Origin: Formosa agariphila KMM 3901
Lineage (GTDB): Bacteria; Bacteroidota; Bacteroidia; Flavobacteriales; Flavobacteriaceae
Length of the DNA stretch: 64,000 nt
NCBI RefSeq assembly: GCF_000723205.1
Contig: NZ_HG315671.1
Span: forward strand, 198,851-262,850
Direction of reading: 5' to 3'
Each line of letters begins with the position of its first letter. The first letter of the stretch is position 1. Under the pieces are notes generated by a model, which saw only the letters and a list, made by a program, of their open reading frames with translations, searched no databases and had not been told where the DNA came from. The position numbers and the translations under genes are program-made. This document shows positions 1 to 6,366 of this stretch, one piece after another.

Positions 1-612
1 CGCTACTCCCTCGTGTTCGGCCTTTAGACGAGACGACCGACCACGCCTTCGTAGTAGGTGTTAAAGTAAGTTTAGTTTTAATTTACGTACTTACTTACTT
101 TACCGTTTTTAAATTTACCCCTAATTTACCCCAAGAGTAAGTCCGTTTGTAGTTGGTACCGTTTTAGGTTACTACTCTAACTCTTAACAATAACAAGTCT
201 TAATACATAAGTACTAAATATAGTATAAATATAAGTATTATATATTCTACTATTACTTTAATTAGTTAATTTAATTTTATTTTTATAGTAAGTTAAAATG
301 TACTAATTACACTAATTATTGTTAGCTGTATTATTATTATTTAATTTAGTTAATTTTAATTAAATAATGTATACGTATATTAGAAGTAGAATGACAATTG
401 TAATGTTAGAAGATTACTTCTGTGTAAGTAATTCGACAGACGTAATTATATTAGTTGTTAGTTAGAATAATGTATTAGTTTAGTTTAAGTTTAAGTTTAA
501 AGGTAAAACGTACGTTAACCTTACGTTTACGTTACTTTACTTTTACGTTTAACGTACTACTACGTACGACGACGCGACGGTCGTACCGTTATTAACTTAG
601 TTAATCGGCGCC
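1..612. other. Gene-free segment with inverted dinucleotide bias
   Basis: No open reading frame, RNA gene or promoter could be supported here. The composition is abnormal. By hand count, bases 481-600 hold TA 21 times against AT once, AC plus GT 32 times against CA plus TG never, and CG 14 times against GC once. Bases 1-300 hold TA 53 against AT 21. Reverse-complementing does not change these ratios, so a strand flip cannot explain them. Reading the string backwards without complementing restores ordinary ratios. CA/TG steps reappear from about 612, so the switch to normal genome probably lies between about 600 and the end of the phosphate transporter gene at 647. The likeliest explanation is a contig-end or data-handling artefact. 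Confidence 0.6.
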
Positions 613-646
613 CTGCGTTGTAGACTATAGTATAAATACTGCTGGT

Positions 647-2950
647 CTATTCCTCTTCTTCTTGTTTTAAGATTTTAGGAATTTGAGTACCATCGTGTGC
701 TAGATAATATTCTTCTAATAAATTCATGGTAGCTGTTAGAAGGTCTTTTGTTTCTAATAGTAAACTAAAGTATAAGGTCGTGTTTTTAGGACTTACCTCT
801 TCAGTTCGTGTACGCTCCACTTGTTTCTGAATTTTATCTGTTATCTCGTTAAATAATGTTTTCTTGGTACTTAATATGTTTCCAATTTCTTCGAAAGAAC
901 TTTTTTCAAAAGCAATTCTAGTGTTTTTAAACAACTCTTCAAGAGATTTATCAATCTGTTTTAATTCTTTAATCTGATTGAATTTTAGTTTCTTGTGGTT
1001 GTTATTTACGTGTTTGTAACTTACTTTAGAAATGTATTCTAAAGATTGAGATATATCCTGTAAATAGCCTAAAATGTTAATGTAAAAGTTGCTGGCAGCA
1101 ATACTAGATTCGTCTAAGTTTTTAATGAAATAGAAGATGTTGTCTCTTAATTCATCAATTTCGTTTCCTAGTTTTTCAACTTGCTTTTTGTTTTGTTTTA
1201 AGGCTATTAAATCTTGTTTAGACAACCCATTTATTGCATTACTATATATTTTATCTACACGTCTTATAGCATTAGAAATGTTATGCGCACTTTCGTGAAT
1301 AACTCCTTGAATAGAGCTGCTTTCAGCACGTAGCAATTGGCCTTCCGCTTTAAGTTCCTTATTCTTTTTGTTTATAGACAAATAGTTTCTAGCCAATAAA
1401 ATAACTGCTAATAAAAGCAATATAGCAAGCATAGATGGTACATGTAAATTTATTAAATATGCAATTGTAGCTGCAGATATAAAAGCAATTAATGCTGTGA
1501 AGAACCAACCTCCAATAACGTTTAATACACCAGCAACACGGTATACTGCACTTTCTGCTCCCCAAGCTTTATCTGCTAAAGACGATCCCATAGCTACCAT
1601 AAACGTTACGTATGTAGTAGATAAAGGTAGTTTCATAGACGTTGCAATAGAAATAAGTACACTTGCTACCATTAAGTTTACAGCTGCACGAACAACATCG
1701 AATGCAGGAAGTTCGAAGGTTTTATCTCTTTTTAGCTCGATAGTTGGTTTCTCGAAACGTCTATCTATTTTTTCTTTAGTTTTACTAGGTATAAAGTAAT
1801 TGAATACTTCTGAGATTCCTACCGCACCACGAACAAATCCTCGAGACAAGAAATTAGGCTGAAAACGTTCTTTAGTACTTTGGCTTGATGATAAATCTAT
1901 AGAGGTTTTAACAACGGCCTTTGCTTTGCTAGAAAACCATAATGTAGCAACCATAATCATACCGGCTACAAATAACATTAGGGTAGGTGTTTGTACCGCT
2001 TCAGATAAAACACTCATGTCAAATTGATCTGCTGGTACTCCAGATACAGACCAAACTTGGTACGATTGCCATGCTGCAATTGGTACTCCAATAAAGTTAA
2101 CTAAGTCATTTCCTGCAAAAGCTAGAGCTAATGCGAAAGTCCCTATTAAAATAATTAGTTTATATATATCGAATTTTAATACGGCAGAGTAGATGTAAGA
2201 CACCGCAGTCCATAATAAAAGACTAATTAATAGAATAACAAAAACTTGATTTTCTATAAAATGTGAAATGGTTAATCCGCCTAAAATAGAGAAGCTTTCT
2301 TTAGCAAAAGCAGTTCCTCCAATACCTTTTAAGAAGATAAAATAAGAAATAGCAGTAATAGCAAATCCTCCAAATAAAGCCCCTATCCATTTCGCTTTCT
2401 TTTCAAAATTATAAGATAGTAATAATCGTGTAACCCATTGTACTAATGCACCAACGGAGAATGCAATAACCACCGAGAGCAAAATACCTACAATAATTTG
2501 TGTGGCTTTAGAGGTGTTTATGTAAGTTGTTAAGTCTGCGAAGCTTCCTCCGTCATGACCAATTTTAATTAAAGCAATAGCAACAGAAGCTCCTAAAAGT
2601 TCGAATACAATAGAAACCGTTGTAGATGTTGGCATCCCAATGGTGTTAAAGAAATCGAGCAGTAAAATATCTGTAATCATTACAGCCATGAAAATAATCA
2701 TGATTTCGCTAAACATAAATTCGCCTGGATTAAAAATACCTTTTCTGGCGACCTCCATCATTCCGCTCGAGAATATGGCTCCAATAGCAACACCTAAACT
2801 CGCAACAAGCATAATGGTCTTAAAAGAAACAACTTTAGAACCTATAGCTGAATTTAAAAAATTCACGGCATCATTACTTACTCCAACAACTAAATCTGCA
2901 ATAGCTAAAACAGCTAAAGCGACTATCATCAATAAATATATATTCTCCAT
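647..2950 (-). CDS. PiT-family inorganic phosphate transporter with PhoU-like tail
   Basis: Inner-membrane phosphate transporter of the PiT/PHO4 family (767 aa), expected to import phosphate with a cation. The family's inverted repeat is visible. The N-terminal half has GVSNDAVNFLNSAIG at residues 23-37 and a GMPTSTT motif near 105. The second half has AGNDLVNFIGVP near 280 and KLPLSTTYVTF near 445. More than ten hydrophobic segments are separated by a charged loop near 360-400. After the last membrane segment (about residue 530) comes a soluble helical tail of roughly 230 residues resembling PhoU-like domains fused to PiT proteins in Bacteroidota. The protein ends in EEEE at an intact stop codon. 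A possible -7 box (GATATTTG on the minus strand, 2972-2979) and a Pho-box-like repeat (2999-3014) lie upstream, where a -33 box would be. Phosphate control is inference. Confidence 0.9.
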   Translation of the reverse strand: MENIYLLMIVALAVLAIADLVVGVSNDAVNFLNSAIGSKVVSFKTIMLVASLGVAIGAIFSSGMMEVARKGIFNPGEFMFSEIMIIFMAVMITDILLLDFFNTIGMPTSTTVSIVFELLGASVAIALIKIGHDGGSFADLTTYINTSKATQIIVGILLSVVIAFSVGALVQWVTRLLLSYNFEKKAKWIGALFGGFAITAISYFIFLKGIGGTAFAKESFSILGGLTISHFIENQVFVILLISLLLWTAVSYIYSAVLKFDIYKLIILIGTFALALAFAGNDLVNFIGVPIAAWQSYQVWSVSGVPADQFDMSVLSEAVQTPTLMLFVAGMIMVATLWFSSKAKAVVKTSIDLSSSQSTKERFQPNFLSRGFVRGAVGISEVFNYFIPSKTKEKIDRRFEKPTIELKRDKTFELPAFDVVRAAVNLMVASVLISIATSMKLPLSTTYVTFMVAMGSSLADKAWGAESAVYRVAGVLNVIGGWFFTALIAFISAATIAYLINLHVPSMLAILLLLAVILLARNYLSINKKNKELKAEGQLLRAESSSIQGVIHESAHNISNAIRRVDKIYSNAINGLSKQDLIALKQNKKQVEKLGNEIDELRDNIFYFIKNLDESSIAASNFYINILGYLQDISQSLEYISKVSYKHVNNNHKKLKFNQIKELKQIDKSLEELFKNTRIAFEKSSFEEIGNILSTKKTLFNEITDKIQKQVERTRTEEVSPKNTTLYFSLLLETKDLLTATMNLLEEYYLAHDGTQIPKILKQEEEE

Positions 2951-2998
2951 TTTTTATTCTGAAATTGATTGCAAATATCTATAGTGTTTCTGACTGAT

Positions 2999-3014
2999 AT
3001 GTTACGTTAATGTT
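2999..3014 (-). promoter_or_regulatory. Pho-box-like direct repeat upstream of PiT gene
   Basis: The minus strand reads AACAT-TAACGT-AACAT: two identical five-base words 11 bases apart start to start. The 11-base period is that of the classical PhoB box (known from Proteobacteria). It lies 19 bases upstream of the -7-like box of the phosphate transporter gene, in place of a -33 box. The same AACAT-N6-AACAT pattern recurs at 3728-3743 and 9238-9253. Binding by a PhoB-type regulator is inference. Confidence 0.45.
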
Positions 3015-3727
3015 ATGATTTTTAATTATAAAATGAAGTTTTAAAAGCCTGTTTTTATGATTTCATTTTATGTTAAAAATATAGTTTAGAATTATCGATT
3101 AGATAACGTTTGAGTTTGTTTTTTGTAAAGTCTTGATTTAATTTCATCCTATCTGTTTGTTTTTTCGCGTTAAAAATTAATGTGAAATATCTGACTGGAT
3201 TTTATTTATGATTTTTTGAATCGGTTTTCGACTTTTTGTTTTTGAAAATAAAAGATACTGTTTTTTATTTTAAAATGACTTGACATTGCAAACTGTAGCT
3301 TAAGAAGCTTCAGTTCTTATTTTTATACTATGAGTACTCTCCTTTTGTAATATTTATAAACAATACCAGTAGTGGTTAGGTGCTATGCAATAACTTCATT
3401 AGGAATAAACAAAGTATAATTATTTTTGATTTAGACTTAATGGTTGTGATTAATATAATTGACAATCAACATGTTAAGTTGCTCAAGTGTTTTTGTGTAG
3501 AAGAATTTATTTGTTATTATAACACCTTACAAAAATAAGAACTGCCTTAATAAAAAGACAGTTCTTTGTTCATGATAAATAGTCGACAAAAACTAATAGT
3601 TATATGAATTTTTGTAAAGATCGTTATTGTGTTTGAACTATATATGAAGAGATTATTATGTTAATATTAAGTGTTGTTTTGTAAAGTTAACATGATAATG
3701 TGTTGTAAATCAATAAAATAAATCTCA

Positions 3728-3743
3728 ATGTTAAATTAATGTT
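3728..3743 (+). promoter_or_regulatory. Pho-box-like direct repeat upstream of MORN-like gene
   Basis: The plus strand reads ATGTT-AAATTA-ATGTT, which is AACAT-N6-AACAT on the other strand with the same 11-base period as at 2999-3014. It ends nine bases before the -33 element at 3753, where an activator would be expected. Assignment to a Pho regulator is inference. Confidence 0.45.
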
Positions 3744-3752
3744 ACCAAATCA

Positions 3753-3783
3753 TTGCTTCAGTGTTAATAATTGCTTATCTTTG
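3753..3783 (+). promoter_or_regulatory. Bacteroidota-type promoter of the 3812 gene
   Basis: TTG at 3753-3755 is followed after 20 bases by TATCTTTG at 3776-3783. This matches the Bacteroidota housekeeping pattern TTTG/TTG-N19-21-TAnnTTTG. Transcription would begin near 3790, giving a leader of about 20 bases with a purine-rich AAGAAG directly before the ATG at 3812. Confidence 0.7.
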
Positions 3784-3811
3784 AGGTATAGAACTTAAAA
3801 TACCTAAGAAG

Positions 3812-4171
3812 ATGAAAACGAAAATAATATTTCTACTAGCGTTATTAATGACTGTTGTGTCATTCGGACAAGATAAAAAAGAATTAACTTTAAATGAGAA
3901 TACTCAATTAATTGAGGCTACTTATTTTCATGATAATGGTGTAGTAAGCCAAACAGGTTTTTACACATTAGATGGTAAGTTACAGGGAGAATGGAAACAA
4001 TATGATACTTCAGGAAAGAAACTTACTGCTGCAAATTATAACAATGGCGAAAAAGTTGGAAAATGGTTTTTCTGGGGAGAAGATACTTTAAAAGAAGTAG
4101 ACTATTCAAACAATGCTATTGCAAGTGTTAGTGAATGGGATAACAAAAGCACTCGTGTTGTAAGTCAATAA
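3812..4171 (+). CDS. Small secreted MORN/YwqK-repeat-like protein
   Basis: A 119-aa protein with a clear signal peptide (MKTKIIFLLALLMTVVSFGQ, cleavage near residue 19-20), so periplasmic or secreted. The mature part contains MORN/YwqK-type strands: YFHDNGVVSQTGFY near 38-51, GKLQGEWKQYDTSGKKL near 55-71 and NGEKVGKWFFWGED near 78-91. These pair glycines with aromatic residues every 20-25 positions. Such repeats form simple beta-sheets and have no known catalysis; the molecular role is unknown. The gene stands alone with its own promoter, a Pho-box-like repeat upstream and a strong terminator downstream. Similar flavobacterial proteins are sometimes labelled as nicotinic acid mononucleotide enzymes; nothing in this sequence supports that. 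Confidence 0.7.
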   Translation: MKTKIIFLLALLMTVVSFGQDKKELTLNENTQLIEATYFHDNGVVSQTGFYTLDGKLQGEWKQYDTSGKKLTAANYNNGEKVGKWFFWGEDTLKEVDYSNNAIASVSEWDNKSTRVVSQ

Positions 4172-4184
4172 ACAAAACATATAT

Positions 4185-4228
4185 ACATACAAAAAAAGCA
4201 TCCTTTTCAGGATGCTTTTTTTGTATGT
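4185..4228. terminator. Strong bidirectional terminator hairpin
   Basis: Perfect 19-base arms (4185-4203 and 4210-4228) enclose a six-base loop TTTTCA. The arms contain runs of seven A and seven T, so the hairpin has a U-tract on either strand. It separates the plus-strand gene ending at 4171 from the minus-strand gene ending at 4242 and probably serves both. Confidence 0.9.
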
Positions 4229-4241
4229 AAAAAGTAAGTTA

Positions 4242-6233
4242 TTATAAACCTGCTTCAATCCAAGACCAAGTTGAAATGTCTACTTGAGTTCCATCGTCAT
4301 AAGCATCAGTTGTTGTAGCAGCTTCACCATCAATAATTACGTTAGCTAAATCACCACCATCTTTCATGTCGATATTTAGATCGTAACCACTTAAGTATAA
4401 GTTAGTGATTGTTCCACCTGATTGTTTTTTAAATTGTAATGCAGTTCCACCAACAGTAGAAATAGCTGTGATGTTTACAAACTTAGGGTTGTTATTGTCT
4501 TTATCTCCTTCAAAAACAGTAGAGAAACCTTCTTTAGTATGAGTGATGTAAGCATTTGTTACAGTACCATTCCATCCTTCTGTCCAGTCTACAGAATCAT
4601 CATCGTTATTGTCGAAGTATAAGTTTTTTGCAGAAACAGTTCCACCAAAAAATTCAATACCATCATCTGCTCCGTTAATTACAGCAATATTTTCTATAAC
4701 AGTTTCAGAACCTACAGCGTAAAGTGATACACCATTGTATTGAGATTCTGAGTTAATTTGAGCACCAGTGCCTTTAATTACTAAGTTTTTAATAGATCCA
4801 GAGTTATCTGCATCATCATTTCCTCCGTAAATAAAACCACCAATTTCAGCAGTCGCATCCTCACCAGCAGTAGTTGTAGCGTTTCCACAGATTGTTAATC
4901 CTCCCCAGTCTCCTGGTTCACCGTTAACAGATGCCATTACCACAGGATTAGATTCTGTTCCTTGAATGTCAATTAAACCTCCTTTTAATACAGCGATGTA
5001 AACACCTGTTCCACCATCTCTAGCAGTAATTTTTGTACCTGCAGGAATAGTTAATTTTCCACCATCTTGAACAATGTAAGATGAGTTTAATGTGTAGCTA
5101 ATAGAAGCATCTAAAGTAACATCTCCTGTAACTGCACCTTGTAATACATTACTTTCAAGAGAAACATTTGTGTCTACCCATGAAAAGTCGTCTACGTTAA
5201 CAGTTGGTACAACTGAAGTGTTTAAAGCGTAGAAAAAGTCTCCTTCTTCAGTAGCAAGAGCTACAGGTGTGTAACCATCAGAAAATACAACATTAGATGT
5301 AGCACCTCCATCTTTCATATCTAAATCTACATCATAACCACTTAAAGAAAGGTTAGTGATTGTTCCTCCAGATTCTTTTTTGAATTGTAAAGCCGTTCCT
5401 CCAACAGTTGAAATAGCTGTAATGTTGTTAAATTTAGGGTTTCCATTTTCTTTATCTCCTTCGAAAACTGTAGAGAAACCAGAAATTGTGTTAGAGATGT
5501 AAGCTTTGTTTACAGATCCATTCCATCCTTCTGTCCAGTCGATAGCATCATCATCAAGGTTTTCTAAGTATAAGTTAGATACACTTACAGTTCCTCCAAA
5601 AAATTCAACACCATCATCAGAACCATTAATAACTGCAATGTTATCTACAATTGTACCAGATCCAACACCATAAAAAGAAATACCGTTGTATTGAGATTCT
5701 GAGTTAATTTGAGCACCTGTTCCAGAAATTTGTAAATATCTAATAATTCCTGAGCTATCACTATCGTTTGTTCCACCATAGATAAAACCACCTACTTCAG
5801 CAGATGCATCTACACCAGCTGTAGTTGGCGCATTACCACAAAGTGTTAATCCACCCCAGTCTCCTGGTTCAGCATCTAAAGAAGACATAATAACAGGATT
5901 GCTCTCTGTACCGTTAATGTTTATTGTTCCTCCTCTTAAAGTTGCAATGTAAACATCTGTTCCACCATCTTCTGCAATAATTTTTGTTCCAGCAGGAATG
6001 TTTAGTACTGCATTTTCGTCAATAATAAATGATCCAGTTAATTGGTATTGTGTACCTGCATTTAAAGAATAATTTTCTTGTAGCTTACCATTTAAAATAC
6101 CGTCTTCAAGATTTGTAATAACATCTGATTGCTCTGGTCCAATAGATTCTGGATCATCAGAACTACAACTCGTAAAAGCGACAGCTGAAACTAATCCAGC
6201 CACTTTAAAGAAATTTAAGACTAATTTTTTCAT
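4242..6233 (-). CDS. Surface lipoprotein, internally duplicated beta-helix
   Basis: A 663-aa lipoprotein. The signal peptide ends in a lipobox (AFTSC, Cys23) followed by SSDDPE. That acidic stretch resembles the Bacteroidota lipoprotein export signal for surface exposure. The rest consists of two copies of a ~317-residue unit (about 47-363 and 364-663). Both share IPAGTKI, ESNPV, EPGDWGGLT, GAQINSESQYNG, FFGGTVS, WTEGWNG and GTALQFKK blocks. The short glycine- and asparagine-rich strands fit a right-handed parallel beta-helix. No catalytic site could be named. It lies 133 bases downstream of a TonB-dependent receptor gene on the same strand and is probably its surface partner. Homologues are sometimes labelled multidrug transporter, which the sequence contradicts because it has no membrane-spanning core. 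Substrate unknown; phosphate-related uptake is inferred from the neighbours. Confidence 0.75.
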   Translation of the reverse strand: MKKLVLNFFKVAGLVSAVAFTSCSSDDPESIGPEQSDVITNLEDGILNGKLQENYSLNAGTQYQLTGSFIIDENAVLNIPAGTKIIAEDGGTDVYIATLRGGTININGTESNPVIMSSLDAEPGDWGGLTLCGNAPTTAGVDASAEVGGFIYGGTNDSDSSGIIRYLQISGTGAQINSESQYNGISFYGVGSGTIVDNIAVINGSDDGVEFFGGTVSVSNLYLENLDDDAIDWTEGWNGSVNKAYISNTISGFSTVFEGDKENGNPKFNNITAISTVGGTALQFKKESGGTITNLSLSGYDVDLDMKDGGATSNVVFSDGYTPVALATEEGDFFYALNTSVVPTVNVDDFSWVDTNVSLESNVLQGAVTGDVTLDASISYTLNSSYIVQDGGKLTIPAGTKITARDGGTGVYIAVLKGGLIDIQGTESNPVVMASVNGEPGDWGGLTICGNATTTAGEDATAEIGGFIYGGNDDADNSGSIKNLVIKGTGAQINSESQYNGVSLYAVGSETVIENIAVINGADDGIEFFGGTVSAKNLYFDNNDDDSVDWTEGWNGTVTNAYITHTKEGFSTVFEGDKDNNNPKFVNITAISTVGGTALQFKKQSGGTITNLYLSGYDLNIDMKDGGDLANVIIDGEAATTTDAYDDGTQVDISTWSWIEAGL
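4245..6095 (-). repeat. 951-base in-gene tandem duplication
   Basis: The coding sequence repeats with a period of 951 bases (317 codons). For example, the CCAACAG word at 4450 has its counterpart at 5401. Unit 1 spans about 6095-5145 and unit 2 about 5144-4245, the second slightly short at the C-terminus. Many blocks are identical at protein level and nearly so in DNA, which fits a fairly recent duplication or ongoing homogenisation. Confidence 0.8.
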
Positions 6234-6366
6234 ATCAATTTTTGTTTAATTTTATAAATGTTTTGTTGTGCAAAGAAAGGGGTAAGGTGTTTGCTTAGCT
6301 TTAACCTAGTATTAATGAAAAGTTACGTTTTAACAGTGTTTTAGGTTATTTGTTAAGTTAATATTA

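Larger units (their letters stand above)
2951..3811. other. 861-base intergenic region between divergent genes
   Basis: No coding sequence found. It holds the promoter side of the phosphate transporter (minus) and of the MORN-like gene (plus), with one Pho-box-like repeat near each. Two hairpins are visible: an 11-base arm pair with one mismatch at 3291-3315 followed by a T-rich stretch, and an 8-base perfect arm pair at 3537-3566. A -7-like box TATTTTTG is at 3421-3428 without a clear -33 partner. A small RNA between 3435 and 3566 is possible but weakly supported. Confidence 0.4.

Noticed and set aside
1-612. A retron, group II intron or other structured RNA in the first 612 bases
   Set aside because: No stem-loop pattern or reverse transcriptase is present; the inverted dinucleotide bias is a simpler description.
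1497-2984. Plus-strand open frames of 60-115 codons within the phosphate transporter gene
   Set aside because: They lie antisense to a complete, family-matching gene and have no motifs; the low stop-codon density of the opposite strand explains them.
3291-3315. Terminator hairpin in the 2951-3811 gap
   Set aside because: The arms pair with one mismatch and a T-rich tail follows, but no gene or promoter upstream would use it.
3812-4171. Labelling the small secreted protein as a nicotinic acid mononucleotide enzyme
   Set aside because: It has a signal peptide and MORN-like repeats but no nucleotidyltransferase motif.
4242-6233. Labelling the duplicated lipoprotein as a multidrug transporter
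   Set aside because: There are no membrane helices beyond the signal peptide; the body is a glycine-rich beta-helix.
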